From Anaerolineae bacterium (GTDB taxonomy: Bacteria; Chloroflexota; Anaerolineae; Anaerolineales; Villigracilaceae), in contig RFJH01000032.1 in NCBI GenBank assembly GCA_003694975.1, positions 1 through 12,891 on the forward strand: DNA of 12,891 nucleotides. The letters run 5' to 3'. Below the pieces are notes generated by a model. It was given only the letters and a program-made list of their open reading frames with translations, was not told the origin of the DNA and searched no databases. A program made the translations under genes and the position numbers. Shown here piece after piece: positions 1 through 7,582 of this stretch. The stretch's first letter is position 1, and each line of letters opens with the position of its first letter.

Positions 1-1
1 C

Positions 2-235
2 CTGCGTGGGGACCTGAATGACGTGGAGTACACCACCGACCCCATCTTCGGCTTCGCCGTGCCAAAGACTTGCCCAGGGGTGCCGGATGACGTGCTCGAT
101 CCCGCCTCGTCCTGGCCGGATAAGGACGAGTATTGGCAGAAATATCGTCAACTGGCGGCGCGCTTTATCGAGAATTTCAAGAAGTACGCCTCGGATACTC
201 CCCCCGAAGTCGTGAAGGCCGGGCCGCAGTTATAG
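2..235 (+). CDS. pckA: Phosphoenolpyruvate carboxykinase (ATP), C-terminal fragment
   Basis: Partial gene: the frame is open from the left window edge and stops at TAG 233-235, giving about 77 residues. The end of the protein (DPIFGFAVPKTCPGVPDD, then a W-x-DK-x-x-YW segment, LAARFIENFKK and EVVKAGPQ) matches my memory of the C-terminus of ATP-dependent PEP carboxykinase. There the consensus runs TDPVFGLxVPxxCPGVPxxxLxP, then W.DK..Y, then LAxxFxxNFxK and a final AGP. The enzyme converts oxaloacetate and ATP to PEP, CO2 and ADP in the cytosol, the entry step of gluconeogenesis. The nucleotide and metal sites lie outside the window. A GTG at 23 is an internal valine, not a start. The acyltransferase gene begins 31 bp downstream with no visible terminator between, so read-through is possible. 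Confidence 0.88.
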   Translation: MRGDLNDVEYTTDPIFGFAVPKTCPGVPDDVLDPASSWPDKDEYWQKYRQLAARFIENFKKYASDTPPEVVKAGPQL

Positions 236-254
236 CAAAAAACAAACCGTTACC

Positions 255-260
255 GGAGGT
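255..260 (+). promoter_or_regulatory. Shine-Dalgarno site of first acyltransferase
   Basis: GGAGGT lies 6 nt before the GTG at 267, a near-ideal ribosome binding site. It fixes the GTG start of the first acyltransferase. Confidence 0.75.
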
Positions 261-266
261 GGAGCC

Positions 267-1394
267 GTGAATCGGGATGATGAGAGAGCGGAACATACTT
301 CTTACTTCTACTGGATTGATGTGATGCGTATTATGGCAATCCTGGCGGTTATCCTGGGTCACGTCTCCGGGGTGATGCTTTACAAATGGGGAGAAGTGCC
401 GCTATCGCACTGGATGGCTGCCAATGTCGCTGATGTCTATGCTCGTACTGGCCCTCCACTTTTTTTTATGCTAAGTGGCTATCTTTTGCTAAGGAAGCGA
501 GAGGAAACGGCTCGTGTGTTCTTTATAAAACGCCTTCGCAGGGTGTTTTTGCCGTTCGTGATCTGGTCGTTGCTTTATTGGCTGTGGAGTTCTCTTGTTC
601 AGGGGAGACCCGTGACTTTCTCCACCTTGTGGGAGGGGGTCGTTGAGATGATGTTCTTCAGGCCGGCCTATTTCCATTTCTGGTTTTTCTACCCTTTGTT
701 CGGCCTGTATCTCCTGACGCCCTTGCTTCGTCGCTGGCTTTCCGTCGCTCGTCGTCGGGAGGTGTGGTATCTGGTCGCGCTTTGGTTCCTCTTGGGGCCG
801 GTGGCGCAGTTGATTACCCTTCTTCTGGATAGAGACCCCATTTCCCTCGTTGACTATCGTTTTACCTCGAACATCATCCTTGCCTCGTTGGGCTATTTCC
901 TGCTGGGGTACCTCCTGGGAGACATTCATTATCTTCCCTGGCACGGTGGAGCGGCGCTTTTGGGAGTGGTGGGAATGGTCGGGGTGACGGCGTGGGGGAC
1001 GTACGCGCGTTCTCTCCGCGCTGGCCAGGTGGATTTGCTGCTGTATGATTTGTATCTCCCGAATACGCTTCTGTTGACGCTTTCTGTTTTTGTTGTTCTG
1101 AAATTCATCGGCGACCGCCTTTCCGGCGACAGGATAGGGCGGATAGGGCGGTCGGTGCTACGCAACCTAGGCGCTTCCGTTTTCGGCGTGTACCTGGTTC
1201 ACGTAATGGTTTTGGAGACGTTGTCGAACGGGGTATGGGGGATCAAGGTCTCCGCGCCGCGTCTGCTTTACCCTTATTACACCATTCCGGCATACTACAG
1301 TATCCCCATCGTCACAGTGGTGGTCGCTGTGCTTTCGTGGCTGCTGGTTGCCCTCCTGCGTCGCCTGCCGGGACTGCGGGTGCTGATGCCTTAG
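267..1394 (+). CDS. Acyltransferase-3 family membrane protein (OafA/WecH-like), copy 1
   Basis: A 375-residue polytopic membrane protein of the acyltransferase-3 family, whose members move acetyl or other acyl groups onto cell-surface sugars. Family signs are an N-terminal helix with the conserved His (VILGHVSG, His32), the hallmark FFMLSGYLLL after a GPP at about residues 62-75, and a basic loop KRLRRVFLPFVIWS near 88-102. About ten hydrophobic helices follow, including HFWFFYPLFGLYLLTPLLR and LGYFLLGYLLG. There is no SGNH hydrolase domain, so it is the short single-domain form. The start is GTG with a strong Shine-Dalgarno. It is followed after 14 bp by a clear paralogue, suggesting one transcript. 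T-rich Phe/Leu codons look more frequent than in trmFO, which could hint at a different origin; I did not measure this. The acceptor glycan is unknown. Confidence 0.87.
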   Translation: MNRDDERAEHTSYFYWIDVMRIMAILAVILGHVSGVMLYKWGEVPLSHWMAANVADVYARTGPPLFFMLSGYLLLRKREETARVFFIKRLRRVFLPFVIWSLLYWLWSSLVQGRPVTFSTLWEGVVEMMFFRPAYFHFWFFYPLFGLYLLTPLLRRWLSVARRREVWYLVALWFLLGPVAQLITLLLDRDPISLVDYRFTSNIILASLGYFLLGYLLGDIHYLPWHGGAALLGVVGMVGVTAWGTYARSLRAGQVDLLLYDLYLPNTLLLTLSVFVVLKFIGDRLSGDRIGRIGRSVLRNLGASVFGVYLVHVMVLETLSNGVWGIKVSAPRLLYPYYTIPAYYSIPIVTVVVAVLSWLLVALLRRLPGLRVLMP

Positions 1395-1408
1395 GGAGTT
1401 GTGACGCG

Positions 1409-2446
1409 ATGGAACGTATCGCTGCAGGCGAGAACCGCCGTATCTATTGGGCTGATGTGGTGCGGGCAGTGGCGATTTTCCTGGTAGTCCTGGCGCATGT
1501 GAATATTAAAGGGGATGGGGCGCCCTGGATACCCCCGTTCTATTATGTGCTTTCGCGAATGGGGGTACCTTTTTTCTTTATGCTCAGCGGTTATCTCCTT
1601 TTGCAAAAACAAGAGCCTATAGGGGTTTTCTTTCTGAAACGCGTTCGGAAAGTGCTCGTCCCCTTTGTCATTTGGTCGGTGATTTACATGGTGTTCTGGA
1701 ATCGAGAGTTTGCCGGTGTCGCTCTCTCGGTACAGGCTGTGGTACGGTCGTTAATCAGAATTTTGCGTGGGCCGCGCGCCAATCACCTGTGGTTTTTCTA
1801 TGCCTTGTTTGGTCTTTATCTGATCACTCCTGTCCTGCGAGTCCTTGTCGCAAAAGGGACCAGGCGCGAGGTCCTCTATTTGTGTGGCGTCTGGCTGATG
1901 GCAGGCCCCGTGTTGGCCTGGGTGGAAGAGTTTACGGTGATACGCGTCGGGGTTGATTTACGCTACGTCACCGGCTATCTCGGCTATTTTCTGTTGGGGT
2001 ATTTCCTCGGCGGACTCCACCCCGGGCGGCGGGCGATGGCCGGGGCTGCTCTGCTCCATTTGCTGGGATTTGGAGTGACCTTTTGGGGGTTGTGGTTTGT
2101 GACGCGAGGCGGACAGCATCGCGACGCGTTTGAGAGTTACCTCAGTTTGGGGGTGGTGATGATGTCCCTGGGGATGTTCATGCTGCTCAGATGGCTCGGC
2201 GAGCGGACGCCACTGCTAGCGCGTCGTCTCGCATTCGCAGTGAGTCGGGTCAGTTTTGGGGTGTATCTGATTCATGTGATGGTCATGGACGTCGTTGTTA
2301 CGCTGGGATTGGAGGGTATTCCCCAGGTGTTGAGATGGCCATCGGCGTTGCTCATTCCACTGACTGCAGTGGTTGTTCTTGCTGTCTCCTCCCTCGTTGT
2401 GCGCCTGATGCAGAGGGTTCCGCTGTTACGTTACGCTGTGCCGTAA
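1409..2446 (+). CDS. Acyltransferase-3 family membrane protein (OafA/WecH-like), copy 2
   Basis: A 345-residue paralogue of the preceding gene with the same order of motifs: DVVRAVAIFLVVLAHV (His30), FFMLSGYLLL (about 56-65), FFLKRVRKVLVPFVIWS (about 72-88), LWFFYALFGLYLITPVLR, LGYFLLGYFLGGLHPG and FGVYLIHVMVMD. It should be an integral membrane O-acyltransferase acting on a surface or exported sugar. I chose the ATG at 1409: it lies 14 bp after the first copy's stop, has GGGAG at 1394-1398 upstream, and the protein then aligns from its first residues with copy 1. The frame stays open upstream to 1235, but that stretch overlaps the end of copy 1, is hydrophilic and matches nothing in the family. 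The gene ends 20 bp from the convergent small membrane protein gene; the gap has no convincing terminator. Confidence 0.87.
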   Translation: MERIAAGENRRIYWADVVRAVAIFLVVLAHVNIKGDGAPWIPPFYYVLSRMGVPFFFMLSGYLLLQKQEPIGVFFLKRVRKVLVPFVIWSVIYMVFWNREFAGVALSVQAVVRSLIRILRGPRANHLWFFYALFGLYLITPVLRVLVAKGTRREVLYLCGVWLMAGPVLAWVEEFTVIRVGVDLRYVTGYLGYFLLGYFLGGLHPGRRAMAGAALLHLLGFGVTFWGLWFVTRGGQHRDAFESYLSLGVVMMSLGMFMLLRWLGERTPLLARRLAFAVSRVSFGVYLIHVMVMDVVVTLGLEGIPQVLRWPSALLIPLTAVVVLAVSSLVVRLMQRVPLLRYAVP

Positions 2447-2466
2447 GTGGGGGGCTATGAGAGTGG

Positions 2467-2676
2467 TTACAGCGCCCAGGCGAGCATCAGGCCGAAGATG
2501 GCAATGATGACACCCAGGTGCAGGAAGAGATTGCTCAGGGAGAGCCAGGTATAGGGGACAAGGAATTGCAGAAGCAGGTTGAGGATAATAAAGAGGATGC
2601 CGATAAGCGGCAATAAGCCTTTGCGTGTAGCCAGAAATTCAGAGGTCCAGTCCAGAAACCTGGAGAGCCATTTCAT
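2467..2676 (-). CDS. Small two-helix membrane protein, last gene of the hflX operon
   Basis: A 69-residue hypothetical protein whose family I do not recognise. A short amphipathic N-terminus (MKWLSRFLDWTSEFLATRK) is followed by two predicted membrane helices, about residues 20-40 (LLPLIGILFIILNLLLQFLV) and 46-68 (LSNLFLHLGVIIAIFGLMLA), joined by a short loop. There are no Cys or His pairs and no enzyme motif. The start ATG overlaps the hflX stop as ATGA, and purine-rich AAAGGA lies about 10 nt upstream inside the end of hflX. The coding potential is therefore supported by tight coupling as well as by composition. It may anchor or modulate a membrane process linked to HflX or the upstream kinase, but that is speculation. 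Confidence 0.72.
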   Translation of the reverse strand: MKWLSRFLDWTSEFLATRKGLLPLIGILFIILNLLLQFLVPYTWLSLSNLFLHLGVIIAIFGLMLAWAL

Positions 2677-4025
2677 GTTTCTTTTTTCCTTTCTTCCGCG
2701 CCGTTGGGTGGAATCTGCCAGGCGCTGAACTGAGCCAGCAGGCGTCCTGGGATGCGTCCCTGCATGACTACACCGCCGCGTTCGTGTTCGATGCGTTCTA
2801 CCTGTCCGCTTTCGTGGAAGAGAGAGATCAACTGTCCCTGTTGATAGGGCAAGCGGACGCGGATGGGGGTGTAGGTCTCGTAAAGATGACGCTGGATCAT
2901 TTGTAGAAGTTCAGGGATGCCCGCACCGGTCAGAGCGGAGATGGCGACGGCGTGCGGGTAGTCTCGAAGGGTATGACGGGCGTTGTCCGGATCGGAGAGC
3001 AGGTCAACCTTGTTCAATGCAGTGACGACGGGGATGTGATCGGCGCCGATTTGCTCCAGCGTCTCGTGGACGGCGCGTGCCTGGAGCAGGGCGTTCGGGT
3101 GTGAGATGTCCACTACATGTAACAAGAGGTTGGCCTCGGTGATTTCTTCCAGGGTGGCATGAAAAGCGGCGACCAGTGTGGTGGGCAGTTTCTGGATGAA
3201 ACCAACCGTATCGGTGAACAGGGCCAGGTAGCCGCCGGGCAGTTCCACGCGCCGTGTGGTGGGATCGAGGGTGGCAAAGAGTTGATCGGCCACGTAGACA
3301 TCTGCACCTGCCAGGCGGTTGAGCAATGTGGATTTGCCGGCATTCGTGTAGCCAACGAGGGCCACAGTCGGAAGGCGGGCGCGCTTGCGCTTTGCCCGGT
3401 AACGCATGCGGTGGGCGCGCACTTTCTCCAGTTCGCGTTTCAGGTGGGCGATGCGTCGGCGGATGTGGCGTCGGTCTACTTCCAGTTGCGTCTCGCCTGG
3501 ACCGCGCAACCCCACACCGCCCATGCGCCCCGCTCGACCGCCACCGCCGCCGGCCTGACGCGCCAGGTGTGTCCAGGCGCGCGTCAGGCGGGGCAGGTAG
3601 TATTCGTATTGCGCCAGTTCGACCTGTAGCATGCCCGCTTTAGTGTGGGCGTGCTGAGCAAAGATATCCAGAATGAGTGCTGTGCGATCCAGGACGCGCA
3701 CGTTCTCCCCCAACGCTCGCTCCAGTTCACGCTGATGGCGGGGCGAGAGTTCATCATCGAAGATGACTACGTCAGCCATCGTTTCCTCGACCAGAGCGCG
3801 CAATTCCTGCACTTTGCCCGAGCCGATAAAGGTTTCCGGGTTAGGGTGCGCCAGACGTTGAGTCAATTGCCCAACCACGTCCAGGCCGGCTGTGTCGGCC
3901 AGCAGGGCCAGTTCGTTCAGAGAATCTTTCAGCGGGAGGAGGCTTTTCTGCGCGACCAGTTCCACGCCGACGAGAAAAGCGCGTTCGCGTGGAGGGGCGG
4001 TTGGAGCAGGGGTTCGTTTGGCCAT
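2673..4025 (-). CDS. hflX: Ribosome-associated GTPase HflX
   Basis: A 450-residue GTPase of the HflX family (Obg-HflX superfamily). HflX binds the 50S subunit and in other bacteria splits stalled or stress-inactivated 70S ribosomes using GTP. An N-terminal HflX domain (about 15-160, with NPETFIGSGKVQEL and DDELSPRHQRELE) leads to the glycine-rich signature GGGGGRAGRMGG and GLRGPGETQLEVDRR (about 159-186). The G domain follows with G1 GYTNAGKST (225-233), the switch I region DPTTRR (254-259), G3 DTVGF (282-286), G4 NKVD (338-341) and G5 SAL (373-375). A C-terminal domain of about 60 residues closes it. All motifs are intact. The start ATG shares one base with the upstream kinase stop (TGATG), and no Shine-Dalgarno is visible, so translation probably depends on reinitiation. 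The 3' end overlaps the small membrane protein gene by 4 bp. Confidence 0.96.
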   Translation of the reverse strand: MAKRTPAPTAPPRERAFLVGVELVAQKSLLPLKDSLNELALLADTAGLDVVGQLTQRLAHPNPETFIGSGKVQELRALVEETMADVVIFDDELSPRHQRELERALGENVRVLDRTALILDIFAQHAHTKAGMLQVELAQYEYYLPRLTRAWTHLARQAGGGGGRAGRMGGVGLRGPGETQLEVDRRHIRRRIAHLKRELEKVRAHRMRYRAKRKRARLPTVALVGYTNAGKSTLLNRLAGADVYVADQLFATLDPTTRRVELPGGYLALFTDTVGFIQKLPTTLVAAFHATLEEITEANLLLHVVDISHPNALLQARAVHETLEQIGADHIPVVTALNKVDLLSDPDNARHTLRDYPHAVAISALTGAGIPELLQMIQRHLYETYTPIRVRLPYQQGQLISLFHESGQVERIEHERGGVVMQGRIPGRLLAQFSAWQIPPNGAEERKKET

Positions 4026-5254
4026 CAGGTTTCGCTACTCAGTTCCGTCTCCGAGCCGAACAGTTTGGCGATCCTGGAATCGGAGGGCTCACTGCGTGCC
4101 GGGATGAGGAGGTGAAAAGTAGAGCCGGGGCATTTCTCCTCATCGTATCCCTCCGATTCGACCCAGATCGTGCCACCGTGCGCCTCGATGATACCACGCG
4201 CGATGGCCAGTCCCAGTCCGGGGCCGCCCCCTTTAAACTTCGTCTTCCCGCTGGAATGTAGTGAAACTTCCCCCAGGTTACCGAACTTTTCAAAGATGAG
4301 GGGTTGATCTTCAGGGGCAATGCCAATGCCCGTATCGGTGATGGTCACCTCGATGAAACCGGGCAGAGTGCGCCCGTCTACGGTGATGCGTCCTCCATCT
4401 GGCGTGTACTTGATGGCATTGGTCAGGATATTGCGCAGGGCCTGGTAGAGGCGTTCCGGATCGGCGAAGATGAGTTGTTCGCTGCCGGGGAAGGGACGTA
4501 TCTCGAGAGTCTGCTGGCGGGCCTCCAGCGATTCAGAAAGTTCGCTGCGTAGCAGTCCTAAGAGGTGACTCAACCAGACAGGCTGGAAGTTTAGTGAGAG
4601 GAGATTGTTGTCGATCAGCGAGACATCAATCATATCGTCTACAATCTCGCGCAGTCGCCGGATGCCGGTATCTATTCCCTGCAGAAGAGGGTCGAGGCTC
4701 TCTCCCGGCGGCGAGGTTGCAAGATCACGCATCATGGATGTGTAGCCTTCAATGAGGGTCAGCGGCGTTTTAAGTTCGTGAGCGGCTACAGCGATGAAGT
4801 TGGATTTGCTCCGGTCGAGGCGTTCCAATTTTTCCCGCATTTCATTCAGTTGGTTGGAGATATAGGCCACACGCGCTTCGACCTCCAGGCGAGCGGCTTT
4901 TTCCAGGATGTACGCATAGACCGGCATAAGCGCGACGAGCATGTCCAGGGCATCGCTTTCCGAAAGCATTTCCCTGGCGATTTCTGTGGTCAGCGTGATG
5001 ATTTTCTTTAACAGCGCGGAGACATTGTATTGTTTCTCGTCCAGGTCGGTTTGCGTGGGGGCACTGGCCCAATCCAGGATGATGGTGTCCATCCAGGAAG
5101 GGTCACCGGTCACCACGGCGTGTTCCAGAAGGTCGTAGAAGCGGTTCAGTTGCTCCTGGAAACTCTCACGCACGCTCTCACCACGCGTCATCGCGTGCGA
5201 GACGCGGTGTAACCAGGCCGGGCGGATTTGTCTGAGCAGTTGTTGGATGCTCAT
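4025..5254 (-). CDS. Soluble sensor histidine kinase, first gene of the hflX operon
   Basis: A 409-residue protein with no membrane segment, so cytoplasmic. Residues 1-125 are helical with no GAF or PAS signature I can recognise. They loosely recall RsbR-type helical sensor domains (low confidence). A short coiled coil (about 125-147) leads to HisKA with the H-box IAVAAHELKTP (phospho-acceptor His159). HATPase_c follows, with the N box NILTNAIKY (Asn279 region), the G1 box DTGIGIAPED (about 307), the F box FEKFG and the G2 box GGPGLGLA (about 343-350). All kinase boxes are intact, HisKA being of the EnvZ/PhoR type. No response regulator lies in this operon, so the partner is elsewhere. I chose ATG 5254: the frame extends to 5347, but that overlaps the end of the M28 gene, and a promoter-like sequence lies just before 5254. 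The stop overlaps the hflX start. Confidence 0.88.
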   Translation of the reverse strand: MSIQQLLRQIRPAWLHRVSHAMTRGESVRESFQEQLNRFYDLLEHAVVTGDPSWMDTIILDWASAPTQTDLDEKQYNVSALLKKIITLTTEIAREMLSESDALDMLVALMPVYAYILEKAARLEVEARVAYISNQLNEMREKLERLDRSKSNFIAVAAHELKTPLTLIEGYTSMMRDLATSPPGESLDPLLQGIDTGIRRLREIVDDMIDVSLIDNNLLSLNFQPVWLSHLLGLLRSELSESLEARQQTLEIRPFPGSEQLIFADPERLYQALRNILTNAIKYTPDGGRITVDGRTLPGFIEVTITDTGIGIAPEDQPLIFEKFGNLGEVSLHSSGKTKFKGGGPGLGLAIARGIIEAHGGTIWVESEGYDEEKCPGSTFHLLIPARSEPSDSRIAKLFGSETELSSET

Positions 5255-5289
5255 AATATAAGTGTAAAACAGGTAGGGCGTTTTGACAA
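5255..5289 (-). promoter_or_regulatory. Putative promoter of the kinase-hflX operon (leaderless type)
   Basis: Read on the minus strand, TTGTCA (5289-5284, five of six matches to TTGACA) is followed by a 17-bp spacer and TACACT (5266-5261, four of six matches to TATAAT). Six bases then separate this -10 from the ATG at 5254, so transcription would begin on or beside the start codon. No Shine-Dalgarno is seen. The site lies in the 56-bp gap after the M28 hydrolase gene, so the kinase-hflX operon may have its own start as well as read-through from trmFO. Confidence 0.45.
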
Positions 5290-5310
5290 ACCTCTCGCCC
5301 TTACAAAATT

Positions 5311-6222
5311 TTAAGGCCTGACGGCTTGTGCCATCACCCATGCCCACAACGTCTTGCCAACGGCGTCCAGGCTCTCGGCTGAGACCTTATCCGGCGTGTC
5401 CGCCGTGGTATGCCAGTAAGGGTAATCGAAATCGATGATGTCTGTGGCCGGGATACCAACTTGCAAGAACGGGGTGTGGTCGTCCAGGAGACGGTATTTA
5501 GGTGCGGCGATGAAGAAGCGCTCGTATCCCAGCGCGGCGGCCTGTTCCCAGATCTGGGCGTTCAGGTTGGGATCGGAGTTCTGCTCATAATAGATATCCA
5601 GGTCGGCGTCGCCGACCATGTCCACGATGACCACGGCCTGAGGGGGCGATACCAGGGTCCGGACGAAGGCGCGCGAGCCGAGGATCCAATCCCACCCCGG
5701 TAGGTTGCCGCTATCCTCTGCATCAAAGAAGACCAGCCAGGTGGGCGGAATACCCTCCGGCAGCGTGCGCGCCAGTTCGAGCAGGACGGCCACGCCGGAA
5801 GCGCCGTCGTTCGCGCCCGGCACCGGCTCATCGCGGCGTTCGGGATCGGGGTCGTGGTCGGCGCGGGGACGGGTGTCGTAGTGCGCGCCGAGGATGAGGG
5901 CGGGAGGATTGGGGTCTCGGTAGAGGACGACGTTCTGGACGCGGTGTCCCGCTATTTCGGCCTCCTCCACGCGGACGCGCCATCCCGCTCCCTCGGCCTG
6001 GTCTCGAATCCATGCCACGACCTGAGCGTGCGCGGCGGACCCGGGCGTGCGCGGCCCGAACGCGACCTGCCGGGCGACGTCGCGTAAGGCACGTTCGCCG
6101 TTGAAGGGGATGGAAAAGGCGCCAGGTGGGGAGAGGCTCTTTCCGGCGTACCAGGCCAGAAGTCCGGTCAGGGCGAGGGCGAGAAGGGTCGGGAGGGGAG
6201 AGACATTGTGCTTTGTGGTCAT
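5311..6222 (-). CDS. M28-family zinc hydrolase, glutaminyl-peptide cyclotransferase-like
   Basis: A 303-residue protein with an N-terminal hydrophobic segment (about 8-25, LPTLLALALTGLLAWYAG) that should act as a signal anchor or uncleaved signal, placing the domain outside the membrane. The fold markers of the M28/glutaminyl-cyclase group follow: GAHYDTR (His114), PGANDGASG (Asp139, likely zinc ligand), FFDAED (Glu169 likely catalytic, Asp170 in the zinc-ligand position), DMVGD (Asp201), DDHTPF (Asp248, His249) and WHTTADT (His271, likely zinc ligand). The GWDWILGSRAF and DDHTPF segments favour a glutaminyl-peptide cyclase (cyclising N-terminal Gln to pyroglutamate) over a general aminopeptidase, but sequence alone does not separate them. 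Start ATG 6222 overlaps the trmFO stop (ATGA). The 81 in-frame codons upstream lie inside trmFO and look like a shadow. Confidence 0.87.
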   Translation of the reverse strand: MTTKHNVSPLPTLLALALTGLLAWYAGKSLSPPGAFSIPFNGERALRDVARQVAFGPRTPGSAAHAQVVAWIRDQAEGAGWRVRVEEAEIAGHRVQNVVLYRDPNPPALILGAHYDTRPRADHDPDPERRDEPVPGANDGASGVAVLLELARTLPEGIPPTWLVFFDAEDSGNLPGWDWILGSRAFVRTLVSPPQAVVIVDMVGDADLDIYYEQNSDPNLNAQIWEQAAALGYERFFIAAPKYRLLDDHTPFLQVGIPATDIIDFDYPYWHTTADTPDKVSAESLDAVGKTLWAWVMAQAVRP

Positions 6223-7568
6223 CCTCGCATCTCGTTCAGGAAACGTTCCAGGTCTACCAGGGCGCGGTCGGCGTAGGCTTTGGCGCGCTGGCGTTTCTTC
6301 ATCCGTTTCGCGTTCTCCAGGGGGGGCAGGATGCCGAAGTTCGCCTTCATAGGCTGGAAATCGGCCAGGTCGGCGTGCGTGATGTAGTGACAGAGCGCGC
6401 CGAGCATGGTGGTGCGCGGCAGGGTGAGCAGGGGCTTCCCCTTCAGCAGGCGGGCGGCGTTCCATCCGGCGAGGAGACCGGTGGCGATGTTGCCCATATA
6501 ACCTTCCACGCCGGTAATCTGCCCGGCGAAGAAGAGGTCCTCGCGGGCGCGGGATTGCAGCGTGGGGCGTAGCAGGCGAGGGGAGGCGATGAAGGTGTTG
6601 CGGTGCATCTGGCCGTAGCGCACGAACTCGGCCCGCTCCAGCCCTGGAATCATTCGGAAGACGCGCCGCTGCTCGGGGAACTTGAGATTGGTCTGGAAGC
6701 CGACCATGTTGTAGAGATTCCCCGCGAGGTTATCCTGACGCAGTTGCACGACGGCGTAAGGGCGTTTGCCGGTGCGCGGGTCGCGCAGGCCGACGGGACG
6801 CATGGGCCCGAAGGCCAGGGCCTCGCGCCCGCGCTCGGCGATGATCTCGATGGGCAGGCATCCTTCGAAGAAGCGGTGGACGCCGGCGCGCACGCCGCGG
6901 CGGATCTCCTCTTCGAAGGCGCGCAGTTCGATGCGCTCGGCGGTGAGCAGGGCATCCACGAAAGCGTTGTACTCTTCTTCGTTCAAGGGGCAGTTGATGT
7001 AATCGCCCTCTTCCTGCACGCCTTTGCCGTAGCGCGAGGCACGAAAGGCGATTTCCATGTTGATCGAATCGTAGGTCACGATGGGGGCGATGGCATCGAA
7101 GAAGTAGAGATGGTCGCTGCCGGTCAGTTCGGCGATGGCCTCGGAGAGACGCGGCGAGGTCAGCGGGCCGGAGGCGATGATGGTGGGCGCATTGGGAATC
7201 TCGGTCACTTCCTCGCGGATGACTTCGATGAGGGGGTGGCTTTGGATGCGTTCGGTGACGGTGCGCGCGAAGAGTTGTCGGTCCACGGCCAGGGCGCTCC
7301 CGGCGGGGAGGGCGGCGGCCTCGGCGCACTCCAGGAGCATCGAGCCGAGGCGGCGCAATTCGTTCTTCAAGAGGCCCGAGGCGCGATCCGGCAGGGTGGA
7401 GCCGAGGGAGTTCGAGCAGACCAGTTCGGCGAGATCGCCGGTTTGATGGGCGCCGGTCTGGTGGGCGGGGCGCATTTCGTAGAGGCGCACGCGCACGCCG
7501 CGCTGTGCCGCCTGCCAGGCGGCCTCGCTACCCGCCAGTCCGCCGCCGATGATGATCAGTTCGGTCAT
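6219..7568 (-). CDS. trmFO: Methylenetetrahydrofolate-tRNA-(uracil-54-C5)-methyltransferase TrmFO
   Basis: A 449-residue FAD- and folate-dependent enzyme that makes 5-methyluridine at position 54 in the tRNA T loop, using 5,10-methylenetetrahydrofolate. It begins with the dinucleotide-binding motif IIIGGGLAGSEAAWQ (about 5-19). It carries ELVCSNSLG (Cys51) and FEGCLPIE (Cys237), which align with the two functional cysteines of the family (Cys53 and Cys226 in Bacillus subtilis). Other family blocks are FFDAIAPIV, YINCPLNEEEY, GPMRPVGL, YNMVGFQTNL, QITGVEGYMGN and FQPMKANFGILPPL. Length is normal. I chose ATG 7568: MTELIIIGGG begins the fold, while the in-frame start six codons upstream adds nothing conserved and overlaps the promoter. 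A -10-like TACAAT lies 8 nt upstream, and there is no good Shine-Dalgarno. It is followed by the M28 gene through an ATGA overlap. Confidence 0.96.
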   Translation of the reverse strand: MTELIIIGGGLAGSEAAWQAAQRGVRVRLYEMRPAHQTGAHQTGDLAELVCSNSLGSTLPDRASGLLKNELRRLGSMLLECAEAAALPAGSALAVDRQLFARTVTERIQSHPLIEVIREEVTEIPNAPTIIASGPLTSPRLSEAIAELTGSDHLYFFDAIAPIVTYDSINMEIAFRASRYGKGVQEEGDYINCPLNEEEYNAFVDALLTAERIELRAFEEEIRRGVRAGVHRFFEGCLPIEIIAERGREALAFGPMRPVGLRDPRTGKRPYAVVQLRQDNLAGNLYNMVGFQTNLKFPEQRRVFRMIPGLERAEFVRYGQMHRNTFIASPRLLRPTLQSRAREDLFFAGQITGVEGYMGNIATGLLAGWNAARLLKGKPLLTLPRTTMLGALCHYITHADLADFQPMKANFGILPPLENAKRMKKRQRAKAYADRALVDLERFLNEMRG

Positions 7569-7582
7569 GGGAATACATTGTA
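7569..7582 (-). promoter_or_regulatory. -10-like element just upstream of trmFO
   Basis: On the minus strand TACAAT (7582-7577, five of six matches to TATAAT) ends 8 nt before the trmFO ATG at 7568. No good -35 hexamer is seen at normal spacing. If used, the transcript would have a leader of only a couple of bases. This agrees with the absence of a Shine-Dalgarno. Confidence 0.42.

Noticed and set aside
2431..2446. Hairpin TTACG/CGTAA at the end of the second acyltransferase as a terminator
   Set aside because: The stem is only 5 bp, AT-containing, overlaps the stop codon and has no T-run on either strand.
3159..3629. 156-codon plus-strand frame opposite hflX
   Set aside because: It covers the hflX G domain on the opposite strand. 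Its apparent composition follows from the hflX codons, and there is no ribosome binding site.
5291..5320. Possible terminator between the M28 gene and the kinase (CCTTA/TAAGG around an AAAATTTT core)
   Set aside because: The stem is 5 bp and AT-rich with no downstream T-run. It is too weak to call.
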